Source: Sepiola atlantica
Taxonomy: Eukaryota > Mollusca > Cephalopoda > Sepiida > Sepiolidae
Assembly (NCBI GenBank): GCA_963556195.1
Contig: OY744519.1
Coordinates: 30,620,897 to 30,684,896, forward strand
Direction of reading: 5' to 3'
Length of the DNA: 64,000 bases
Part shown: positions 55,545 through 64,000 of the stretch, in pieces
Numbering within the stretch: the stretch's first letter is position 1
How the letters are laid out: every line of letters begins with the position of its first letter
The notes under the pieces: generated by a model
Databases searched by the model: none
Told to the model about the DNA's origin: nothing
What the model saw: the letters and a program-made list of their open reading frames with translations, nothing else
Translations under genes and position numbers: made by a program

Positions 55545-56880
55545 GTTGTAAGCATATGCCAGTCATTGTCGGTTAGATTAGGATCAATTGGAATCAGAGG
55601 GAGGATTAAAACCATATAACGCATGGCACTGAAGAAAACAATCGAAATATTAAGGAAAATCCTCGAGTGCTTAAACCTAACCACATAACTAGTGAACACC
55701 AACCAACTACAGATAGGCTGAAATAAAAATAGAAAAAATATCGAAATAATCCTAAATAAACCCAAGAGAACTGAAACTGCAAAAATTCCCTAAATCTGCC
55801 TCCACCAATGGACACACACACGCACGCGCGTGCACACACACACACACACACACACATAATAATCATTTAGAGTCAAGGAGGGTGACAAGGCCGAGGAGGG
55901 AATGCACCTAATCAGACCGTCACTGCAAGGGTGCTGAGAGTACTGGACAAGGAAAATTGGAATCTAAGGGAGGGTTGACACCATACAACGCACGGAACTG
56001 ATGAAAACAGATGAAATATTAAGGAAAATCCTCGCGTGCAGAAATAACCCCACATAACCAGACAATGCTGACTCAACACAGGTAAGTTGAAATAAAATTA
56101 GAACGAAAAATATAGAAAGAACATAACAAGAAACCAAGGGAACTGACACTGTCAGAAATTCCATAATCTGACATCGCCACCCCGCCCCTCTCATCAAAAA
56201 AGTAAAAAAATGGTGGCACCAGCTTCAGTTGGTACCACACAAAATGGTCGTGAATGGTTAAGGAGGATGGAAAGACCAAGGAGGGAGAGTACCATCCAGA
56301 CCTTCACTGGAAGGACACAGAGTGTACTGGAATATTAGGGAAGTTTATTGTCACTCAAATTCCAGAGAAAGCCAACGATCGTTATTAGCGAGAAATCACC
56401 GGTAAACGGCTGTTGATATAGTGCAAAATGATTTTCAATAATTACCGAAAGAGACGGAATCTTGAGAGACTTGTTGTCACTCAGACTCCAAGGAACACCA
56501 CTTGCTATTGCCAGTGAGAAATCACTAATAATGACTCATGTGAAAACACCTAGTGAGTAAATAATAATACCCCCACCCCTAAAACACGCAATGTATCAAC
56601 CGTAAAATAGCTATGGAGGGTTTGAGAGGATGGAAAGCCTGAGTAGGGACAACACCATCCAGACCTCGACTAGAATCGATAGGCCATTCATTGTCACTCA
56701 GATTCCAGGAAAAAAACACTGGTCGAGAAATCACTTTTAAACGGCTAGTGCGAAAACACCAATTCAGTTATAATGGTGACATAATTGAGTAGAGAGAACT
56801 GGACATATGGGGAGCACTGCTGTCACTCAGACCCCAGGGAAGACCACGGGTTTTTACCAGCAAGAGATCACCGGTAACGT
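55545..56880 (+). mobile_element. cluster of R4-clade LINE 3'-end fragments
   Basis: Plus-strand pieces of the family at 39699-42339. Nuclease C-terminus codons recur at about 55571-55665 (TIEILRKILECL) and 55956-56040 (DEILRKILACRNNPT). The 3' UTR modules occur at about 56250-56560 (TTGTTGTCACTCAGACTCCA), ending ACACCTAGTGAGTAAATAATAAT, i.e. with the same (TAA)n tail. Further modules are at 56610-56760 and 56790-56880. Arrangement suggests repeated insertions or tandem duplications. Confidence 0.75.
55813..55857. repeat. (CA)n microsatellite
   Basis: CA units with a CGCGCG interruption. Confidence 0.92.
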
Positions 56881-57049
56881 CTGGTTCGATAACTTTTAAT
56901 AAATAAGAAACAATATATAAACAATGAAATAAATTTACATTCTGGTCTTAAGGTATGTAAAAAACAATTTTACTTATTCCCGTGGGTAGTTGTGTAGGTA
57001 GAAAGCCCAGTAGACTGCTTTGCCCAAGGGTGGGGGCTATAATTTCCAT

Positions 57050-57285
57050 GGACGCCGGCACTGGGGGGGGGGGCAGGGGGGCCAAGCCCCCCTCCCCACT
57101 TTTTTACTTGCCCCCCCCCCCCCACACTTTACGGTCATCAATAATGAAGTTATATATGCATGTGTTTAACCGCCCCCCCCCACTTTTTAGAAGAGCCCCC
57201 CCCCCCCACTTTTATAACTGTGTCGCCGGTCCTGATTTTAGCTTTGTAATTCTAGAGAATACCCCCCCCCCCTTTAATTTCTGGC
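57050..57285. repeat. poly-C/poly-G-rich repeat
   Basis: Runs of 8-13 C or G (57064-57073, 57110-57123, 57173-57181, 57197-57208, 57262-57271), each C-run mostly followed by ACTTTT. Probably a decayed low-complexity repeat bounded by GACGCCGGCACTGG and GTGTCGCCGGTCC, which are partly complementary. No coding value. Confidence 0.7.
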
Positions 57286-57682
57286 GACGGACGAAACATC
57301 ACCTAACTGTCCACCAACGCTTCTTTAACCGTCTGACTGTTTTTATCTACTTATTTAATATATAAACTAAAGTCGGTCTCTTTCTCTCTTTTTCTCATCG
57401 ATGGCTTTCTTCCTACAAAATCAATATTTGATGCAGGTGCGTCAGTTTATTTGGTGGATCCTTGCAGCATGTTATTAAGAACAATACAATGTAATTCGAT
57501 TTAGTTCTTTTCAGAAAATAATTTGAGCGGGTCGGAGTTATTTTTATACGGGCGACATCTTTAAAAGAGGGGCGTAACTCTGTATTCATCAATAAAGAAT
57601 TACTTTTCTTTGTTTGGAACACAACAACTAGTATTCTGTAAAAAACGGTATTGCTTCTTTTTTAAATGCAAGGGAAAATACT
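57286..57682. other. unassigned DNA
   Basis: No gene recognised. Confidence 0.45.
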
Positions 57683-57714
57683 ACCGGGCAACGCCGGGTC
57701 GGTACAGTTAGCAC
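57683..57714 (+). mobile_element. Helitron-like 3' terminal hairpin
   Basis: CTACCGGGCAACGCCGGGT followed by CGGTACAGTTAG. Same hairpin type as at 3993-4019, 4447-4473 and 62629-62661. Its 5' end was not located. Confidence 0.45.
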
Positions 57715-58190
57715 TTTTAAAAATACATAATGCGACAGTGCACAAATGACCAACCAAGGTGGCTAACTTCTACAACTTAAACTGCTATGGTCATGTGAGT
57801 TTAAGAAGTACGGGATCCAATTAGAAGCTTCTTAGCGGTGCCCTACAAAAGCAAAAAAGTGTCGGAATTTTATACTTTTCCAGATAAAACCAACGAACTT
57901 AAAACTCGCAAATAATAAAGGACAATCAAAAGGAAGGAGATTATTAACAACTAAAATGGTCTTTTGCATAAAAATCCCCACATTTAAAACTGTATACAAT
58001 TCCATATGTGGACATTTAAATAAAAAATAAAAATAAAGCGCCAATAAATTCCAAGGGAGATTCTTTATCCTTTGTACATTATGTCAGTCCCAGACCCAAA
58101 TTGTTGAGGGTTTCAGACTTCAACATTCGTAACAATATAAATACTAAAAATTGAAATGCCATATGAAAGTTTTTAATGTTTTAATATGAT
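57715..58190. other. unassigned DNA
   Basis: AT-rich, no gene recognised. Confidence 0.45.
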
Positions 58191-58204
58191 GTACTCACTA
58201 GGAA

Positions 58205-58463
58205 TAATCGCGTTGACACACCGGTTCCCGTCAAATCACCGAAGTTAAGCGACGTTGAGCCTGTTCATTACTAAATGGGTGACCATTTAAGAATACCAGG
58301 TGCTCGGCATTGTTTTCAGTCGTCCTTGCCACTGGAATCAAACAGTGCCGATTCAGAAGAGTGTGGTTGAGATTGTGGAACCCTTTCTTTACAATTACAC
58401 ATGCAGCCACCCCTGCAGGGGCTATCCATTATCTCTCAAGACTGTACGGAGGCCACGAGTGAC
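58205..58463 (+). mobile_element. 5S rRNA-derived SINE-like insertion
   Basis: Starts with a 5S rRNA-like segment (58206-58316) and continues for ~145 bp of unrelated body. It sits between TACTCACTAGGA (58193-58204) and GACTCGCTAGGA (58464-58475), which looks like a 12-bp target duplication with two differences, made in the 3' end of an R4-clade LINE. The body contains the palindrome CCCCTGCAGGGG. No A-rich tail. Confidence 0.6.
58206..58316 (+). pseudogene. 5S rRNA-like sequence (5S-derived promoter head)
   Basis: Matches the metazoan 5S pattern: CACACCGGTTCCCGTC, ATCACCGAAGTTAAGCGACG, GAGCCTG, ACTAAATGGGTGACC, AGAATACCAGGTGCT. The internal pol III control region (A box, intermediate element, C box) is recognisable. 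It lacks about 14 nt at the 5' end and has changes that break helices, so it is not a functional rRNA gene. Confidence 0.82.
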
Positions 58464-58690
58464 TCGCTAGGAGTTCTCAAACAGGTAATCATCAGTGATT
58501 GCTCACTGATAATAACCGGTTGTGTTCTCTGGCGTTGAGTGACAACAACTTTCCTCATATTTCTAGTACTCTCGACCTTTTTCGATAACCATTGCAATGA
58601 CTTTGCGTTATCGCAACAGCCGCTTACCATTAAATTCTCGCTGGCAACGACCATTGGTTTTCTTTGGGATTGGGGTGGCGACACTGTCTC
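58464..58690 (-). mobile_element. R4-clade LINE 3'-end fragment, copy 2
   Basis: Plus strand ACTCGCTAGGAGTTCTCA, ATCAGTGATTGCTCACTGA, GCGTTATCGCAACAGCCGC, TTCTCGCTGGCAACGACCAT match 39700-39960. Only the 3' UTR is left. Confidence 0.82.
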
Positions 58691-58708
58691 ATATTATTAT
58701 TATTATTT
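58691..58708. repeat. (ATT)n between two LINE fragments
   Basis: ATATTATTATTATTATTTG joins copy 2 and copy 3, as the (TAA)n tail of copy 3. Confidence 0.8.
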
Positions 58709-59020
58709 GTACTCACTAGGAGTTCTCACAAAGATCATCGTCAGTGATTGCTCACCGACAACAACCAGTGCAATTTCCTGGAGTCTGATTGACAACAAGC
58801 CTCCCCAGATTTCCAGTATTCTTCACCTCTTTTCGATAACGATGCGGTATCGCAACAGCCTCTTACCATTGATTTCTCGCTGGTAAGGACAATTGGTCTT
58901 CTCTGGGATTTGGGTGGCAATAAGCCTCCCCAAGATCCCAGCATTATTTGCCCTTTTCCGGTGGAGGTCTGGTTTGTGCTGTCCCTCCTCGGTCTTCTCA
59001 TTCTCCTCGACCCTCTATAA
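58709..59020 (-). mobile_element. R4-clade LINE 3'-end fragment, copy 3
   Basis: Plus strand ACTCACTAGGAGTTCTCACA to CTCCTCGACCCTCTATAAAT, matching 39701-40008. It is 5'-truncated right at the next (ATT)n, so this copy too is bounded by (TAA)n on both sides. Confidence 0.86.
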
Positions 59021-59021
59021 A

Positions 59022-59078
<57 letters not shown>
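59021..59078. repeat. (ATT)n
   Basis: About 19 ATT units abutting the truncated 5' end of copy 3. Confidence 0.96.
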
Positions 59079-59735
59079 GTATAGTTTAATTGTATTTTTA
59101 AAGAAAAGAAAAAAAAACAATCCTTCTTTATTAAGATCCTTATAATAATTTATTTGAGTTTATTTCAGCGCCAACACGCGCCTTTCTACCAAGTTATGTG
59201 GAAATCCAATCAGTACATTCGTGAAAACCAGGCAACTAAATAACGAACGGATGAAGGTGAGAAGACTGCCAACAAAACATACCACATACCACAACGACAC
59301 CAACCATCACCACTATGCCCACCCTATTATCACCCCCCCCCCCGCCCCTTGTCAGAGATTCATTATATCTACACAACTGTTTGTTTGTTTTTTACCCGCT
59401 CGTACCATGCGAAATGAAAAGCAAACAGCAGCTCTAAACCGAACACTGTATTGTTCTACAGCACAGCGACAACAGATTTATCAAGCAACGTTTTTCTTCT
59501 TCAACTTGATTGAGCATGCTTGTTGTTTTTTCCTTCAGCTCAAAGCATTTTACAAAAAAAACACTATTCGTCGCAAAAAAATATAAAAGATATATAAGAA
59601 GCCTTATTTATATAATATACTAGAAGTAATGAATAAGCATCTATATATAATTCTGCTCCCAGCCCCAAACCCTTTTCTTATAATGTTCTCAAATGTTAAA
59701 GTTGTTTACTTTAATTACGTCATTTATTCATTTAC
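59079..59735. other. unassigned DNA
   Basis: Contains a C-run at 59333-59343. The frame 59221-59586 has no recognisable domain or codon pattern and is not called. Confidence 0.5.
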
Positions 59736-59736
59736 G

Positions 59737-59790
<54 letters not shown>

Positions 59791-60225
59791 TACCGTTTCT
59801 TCTTTATTTGCGTCATTTATTTATTTACATCATTTTTTACGCTACTACTGCTATTACTACTATTACTACTACTATTACTACTATTTCAACTATTACTACT
59901 ACTACTACTTTAGTCTTTACCGTTTCTTTATTATTTGCGTAATTTATTTATTTACGCCATTTCTTACGTTGTCACTACTATTACTACTACTATTACTACT
60001 ACTATTACTACTAGTAGTATTACTACTACTACTACTTTCGTTTCTACCGTTTATTCTTTATTTGCGTAATTTATTTATTTACGTCATTTCTTTACGTTGC
60101 TACTACTATTACTACTACTACAACTGTAGTATTACTACTACTACTACTACTACTATCACTACTTTAGTCTTCACCGTTTCTATTTTATTTGTGTATTTAT
60201 TTACGTATGTCACCGTCTTACTCTA
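59736..60225. repeat. compound (CTA)n array with a ~125-bp higher-order unit
   Basis: Blocks of CTA/CTATTA trinucleotides alternate with a ~55-bp spacer (TTACCGTTTCTTCTTTATTTG, CGTCATTTATTTATTTACG). Spacers start at about 59789, 59909, 60035 and 60161, with a partial one at 59705. Two blocks contain inversions (ACTACTAGTAGT at 60008, ACAACTGTAGT at 60119). Poly-Leu and poly-Tyr frames are artefacts. Confidence 0.9.
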
Positions 60226-60911
60226 TTCTGAATGAAAATCCAGTTATATTTTTTTTAACCAAGTTAATTATTTTTTTCGTCATTGAAATGTGTTTTTGTT
60301 TTTTTGTAAATAGTTTTAGAAAAATATTTTATTTAGTGGTGTTGCAAACTGTGCGTTTTTGTCAGGAGGAGGGGGGGGGGTAGAAGTTTTTTTGTAAAAA
60401 CAAAAGCGCATTGTTTAACCGGTGAAGAAGCGTTATATGAGGCACTATTGTTTGACGCCAGGTACGGAAGAAATGTGATGCCACGTCCTAGTTTTTCACT
60501 TTTGTTTCTAGACAGAAATAATAATATTTAATCATTTAACTGTTATATAATAAATGTATTATTATAATTTGCTATCAGCAGCTAAATTAACTGATGAAAA
60601 CGGAGAAGGCGTTAATTTTAACTAAAACTTTCGGCTAATAAAAAAGATGACAGCATTCTGAAAAGTATTCTTAGTCGGATAAAGAATTTCTGAAAGGAAA
60701 TAAATAGAATTACATTTTATTATTCTTAACAACATGGGCAAACGCTAAAGGCAGGGAAACGCCCATTCAGAACGAAATACTGGTGTTTAAAGAATGAACG
60801 TACCGATGACAAAAGTCAACAAATAAACCGAATTCACTTTATTATTTAAAATATTTAACCCATAGCCGAGAGGAAAACAGAGAAAAAGTGAAAGACAAAA
60901 GAGAGTGGGAG
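60226..60911. other. unassigned DNA
   Basis: Nothing recognised. G-run at 60371-60380. Confidence 0.45.
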
Positions 60912-60933
60912 AGATAGATAGAAAGATAGATAG

Positions 60934-60965
<32 letters not shown>

Positions 60966-61028
60966 AGAGAGGGAGAGAGAGAGAGGGGGATAGTGAGTGA
61001 GTGAGAGAGAGAGAGAGAGAGAGAGAGG
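60912..61028. repeat. (GATA)n(GA)n compound microsatellite
   Basis: GATA units to about 60960, then GA-rich to 61028. The minus-strand Ser/Leu frame over it is an artefact. Confidence 0.94.
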
Positions 61029-61984
61029 GAGTGTGTTTAGGAGTTATAAAATTCTCAGTCCGTCTTAGAAGAAAAAATAAAATAAGCAAAAACAAAACAA
61101 ACTTACGCACACATAGTAATTAAACCTATTTCATCTTTCTCTATGTAACTCCAACTCCCTTTAACTTTTTAAATTAGACTAAAATCGCTCGCTAGAATTC
61201 TTAAGTGGTAAGAGAATAGGGAGGAAGAGGGTGGCTGACTGGTTGGCTGGCTGACTAGAATAATTCCAGGGTTGAATTATTTTGGGCTAAACAGTTTATT
61301 GATTCGTTCACAAAATGTTTCGCATTTGTGTTTAAATGTTCCTTTTCGGTCTTTAGAAGGACTTACTTGATTTTCAATTAATTAAACTCTCTTAAAAACA
61401 TACTCCATATAGGTGATAGCAAAAACTTTTCCCTCTAACACTTTAGTACTAACACTCTCCCCATCGACACCGGAAACTAATAAACAACGTCTACTTTTCC
61501 TGCTATTAATTTACTACATAATACAAAACATTACGCACACATTTAATGGACGCCCCCTCTAATTCCGCTGATTTTCGAGAATATTGGATTACGTTATTTC
61601 TACCTATTACGTGTACAGTTATACTCATTCCGGTTTTTAGAGAATGCAATTAACGAACATAGTTCTTTACAGTTTTTCATTATTCAACATGGCGGCTACA
61701 ATTTCTTCAGCGACTCGACTTCCGAATTAAGTCAATATACGCCAAGATACTTGACAGACGCTCATAAAGTTGACATTTTCTGAATCGTACACCTTTCACA
61801 CGTATAATATCCAAACATTGAAAAAAACATCGATATCATCGTATAGAAATGACCCAAAACGTGTGACTGGTGGACCCTAAATTTGGACACCTTCTAGCGG
61901 ATCGTAAAATAAAACGTATTCCAGCTACATGCTTCGTTTAAGTGACCTATTATTCTAGCGATGTTCTACTAACGTTCATGGTCA
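61029..61984. other. unassigned DNA
   Basis: AT-rich, no gene recognised. Confidence 0.5.
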
Positions 61985-62040
61985 ATAGGTTATCGACGTA
62001 GATCGAGAGGTTTAGTGTTCGATTCCAGTCGACTCACACA
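61977..62040 (+). mobile_element. possible tRNA-derived SINE head
   Basis: TGGTCAATAGGTTATCG (A-box-like) and GTTCGATTCC (B box) at tRNA-like spacing, ending ACTCACACA. The acceptor stem does not close. Confidence 0.35.
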
Positions 62041-62456
62041 TTTATTTTACATTGTTAAACTTTTGCCTACGAGGGAGGGGGAACGGAGGACTATGGGCCG
62101 GATTATTATCTAGTAATTTGAAAAGAAATCAATGTAATATGTAGTATTTTAACTTTTAATGAATATCATCATTTCTCTTCGAATATACATGGTTTATTAG
62201 TGCTCTGCAAGCCACCTTAATTATATGTGTGTGTTTCAGTAGTGCTCAGTAGGCATACTCATATTTCTTTTTTTTCCTCACAAATAAATGGAATTTCTAT
62301 AAAAAGATATCGGGGGATTGATTTTAATATGGCTCTGTAGGCCTGTTTAATTTTAAAAGTGCCCATTATCAGTTATAGAGCGGGTGTTTCATCAAAAATA
62401 AATATTTTGGGAAAATACCAGTACCATGGGATGGACAGGAATACTCCTACAACCAC
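62041..62456. other. unassigned DNA
   Basis: No gene recognised. Confidence 0.45.
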
Positions 62457-62499
62457 GTCTCCTTCCTTCCTTCCTTCCTTCCTTCCTTCCTTCCTTCAT
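62457..62499. repeat. (TTCC)n microsatellite
   Basis: About ten CCTT units. Confidence 0.94.
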
Positions 62500-62626
62500 T
62501 TCTTTCTTCCCCCTTTCGCCCTTCAACAATTCCAAACCGACAATTATTCTAAAAATTAAAATTGTCCGGTGTGACCTATTTGCGTTCTGTCGGATGTTCA
62601 TGAATTTTAATTTATTTTTTTATATT

Positions 62627-62662
62627 TCTCCCGGGCAACGCCGAGGACGGGTCAGGCTAGTT
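62627..62662 (+). mobile_element. Helitron-like 3' terminal hairpin with CTAGT
   Basis: TCCCGGGCAACGCCGAGGAC, then CAGGCTAGT. Matches the terminal pattern of the 4021-4473 element. 5' end not located. Confidence 0.45.
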
Positions 62663-62950
62663 GTTAATTAAAAAGGATAAATGTTTTCTCTTCAAAGTAA
62701 ACGGTACGTCAAATACCTACGATTATTTGACGTAAAAAGTATAAACGATTCGTACGTAAAAATCAATAAAATGTTTTCTTTACTTTATTTAAACGGCTAG
62801 ATTCATCCTTAAGAACCATAAGTAGATTTCAATAATAAACCTACTATAAGATTGATTTCACTTTGTACATCCAACATTGGAATCATTAGCAAGATAATTT
62901 TAGATAGCATTTACCTTAGAATAAATCGAAAGCATTCCATAACTTATGGT
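62663..62950. other. unassigned AT-rich DNA
   Basis: Probably 5' part of the Penelope-like relic, but nothing specific can be read. Confidence 0.35.
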
Positions 62951-62986
62951 CTTCCTCTGAAGACATATTGAAATAATTTAAGGAAT
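62951..62986 (+). ncRNA. hammerhead-like relic upstream of a Penelope-like RT
   Basis: CTGAAGA (62957-62963), GAAA (62970-62973), UA (62979-62980), and a five-pair stem I TTCCT/AGGAA (62952-62956 with 62981-62985). Stem II has collapsed to CATATT, so it should be inactive. It aligns with the 8583 copy through TATGGTC, CCTCTGA, GAAA and TTAAGGA. Confidence 0.5.
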
Positions 62987-63159
62987 TACCGCAAAACAAA
63001 AAAAATGATCAGGTTCGATATAGGCTCATACTAACCTTCAATTTAACCATCAGTTTTAAATAAAGCCCTAGATACGGCTAAAAAAACAAATTTGACCAAG
63101 TGAGAAATCGATATAATTAAGTTTGCTAGAATAATATTAATTTAATATTACAATAAATT

Positions 63160-63720
63160 GTGTACCAGAAAAAATAGGCAATTTAATTTTGATATAACTA
63201 TGGGTGCGCCAGATTCTGCACATGTTACTCACTTGGTTGGCCTCTATATTCTGACAGAAATTTATAAAGATATACCAGGGAGACTAAGAGATTTATATAG
63301 AGATGATGCAATATTCTTCGTTAATTGTAGTAATAGAAATTTGGTAAAAAGTGAAAAGTCTATACACTTTTTTAAAAGAAATTAAATCTCAAAATAACCA
63401 TAGAAATGAATAATAAAATAGAATTTCTTTTGGAGGTAACATTAAATTTAGATGATAATAATTTAAAATCCTACCATAAACCTAATATACTTTATACTAT
63501 ATAGACAGTAACTCAAACAATCCACCGTCTGTGAAAAACGCACTCATCCCAAATATCTCTAAGAGAATATCAAGGTTATCCTCAGATGAGCAGATATTCA
63601 ATAATTAAAAAGCAATATTATAATGAAGCATTAGTAAGATCTGGATATAACATGAAATTAATTTGGTTAGGAGAGCAAAGATGAGTAGTGTGGGTGGAAA
63701 AATTGTAAATAAAACACCAT
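63160..63720 (+). pseudogene. Penelope-like (tentative) reverse transcriptase relic
   Basis: RT of a non-LTR-type element. Frame 63158-63385 shows FDITMGAPDSAHVTHLVGLYI and then LRDLYRDDAIFFVN, a YxDD-type catalytic site. After a frameshift near 63385, shifted frames show NPPSVKNALIPNISKRISRL, SSDEQIFN and EALVRSGYNMKLIW, the usual order of this RT family. I recall this RT type from many invertebrates but cannot fix its clade by sequence alone; the nearby hammerhead favours Penelope-like. The 5' part is lost. Confidence 0.65.
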
Positions 63721-64000
63721 ACACAATTATATGATATAATATGGCCACAGGAAACACTAAATCAAAAATAAACGTAAATTCAAATAGCAATTGACATACA
63801 CGTAATGTGAAATCAAAACATGCACCAAATCACACAATAACATATAGTAGCAATAAGATAAAAACATAGATGACGTAACCCACCATACAGTAAGCATATT
63901 CTAAACAATATTCCTAGAGAAGTCTACCAATTTATGGGGGAAAATATCCAGAGATAGTAGACTGAGAAAGATTATTAATTAAAAAAAACTGTAAAATTAT
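63721..64000. other. unassigned AT-rich DNA at the window end
   Basis: May be downstream sequence of the RT relic. No gene recognised. Confidence 0.35.

Noticed and set aside
55990..56010. CTGATGAAAACAGATGAAA as a hammerhead core
   Set aside because: It lies in the coding part of the R4-clade LINE and cannot form stem I or III.
56982..57365. 127-codon Pro-rich plus-strand frame
   Set aside because: It is built from poly-C runs of a low-complexity repeat.
58206..58316. Functional 5S rRNA gene
   Set aside because: The 5' end is missing, helices are disrupted, and the sequence runs into a non-5S body between target-site-like repeats.
59629..60235. Poly-Leu and poly-Tyr frames (94 and 180 codons)
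   Set aside because: Translations of (CTA)n in two phases.

Overview
This is eukaryotic, intron-era style genomic DNA that is almost entirely repetitive. The signs are nuclear-type tRNA genes with pol III terminators, non-LTR, LTR and Penelope-like retroelements, SINEs with tRNA and 5S heads, hAT and mariner-type MITEs, Helitron-like ends, and long (TA)n, (GA)n, (ATT)n and (GAAA)n tracts. The repeat texture and the closest remembered relatives of the retroelement proteins suggest a mollusc, most likely a cephalopod such as an octopus; this is an inference and was not checked against any database. I find no protein-coding host gene that I can defend. The only likely functional host genes are two tRNA-Phe genes at the left end.

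Layout. 0-5 kb: (AT)n, unassigned DNA, a pair of tRNA-Phe(GAA) genes in inverted orientation with conserved flanks, and two Helitron-like elements head to tail. 5-8.3 kb: a decayed Gypsy-class retroelement (K02A2.6-like). 8.4-8.7 kb: a short element bounded by inverted repeats that carries a canonical type I hammerhead ribozyme. 10.3-26.6 kb: one uninterrupted 16.3-kb minisatellite of about 524 copies of a 31-bp monomer, with nested segmental (higher-order) duplications, starting exactly where a SINE copy ends. 27-34.5 kb: a degenerate ~105-bp tandem array, SINE copies, a foldback element, a mariner-type MITE, and GA-rich and TA-rich simple repeats.

34.8-42.4 kb: a jockey/CR1-like LINE on the minus strand, a second copy of it split by a solo LTR, and an R4-clade (Dong/Rex6-like) LINE with a restriction-like endonuclease, flanked on both sides by (TAA)n. 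42.4-48.3 kb: simple repeats, a second hammerhead on the minus strand, a 2.6-kb purine tract holding a MITE and a hairpin, and a foldback element split by a SINE. 48.3-55.5 kb: a solo LTR and a nearly complete Gypsy-class LTR retrotransposon (minus strand) whose leader is interrupted by a 614-bp hAT element with a perfect 8-bp target duplication. 55.5-59.1 kb: several 3'-end fragments of the R4-clade LINE, one interrupted by a 5S rRNA-derived element. 59.7-60.2 kb: a compound (CTA)n array. 62.9-63.7 kb: a decayed Penelope-like reverse transcriptase with a hammerhead-like remnant just upstream on the same strand.

The elements do not form a pathway. Their relation is stratigraphic: nested insertions give relative ages, and the same families recur (hammerhead motif four times, R4-clade 3' ends at three loci, hairpin-tailed SINE at seven or more loci).
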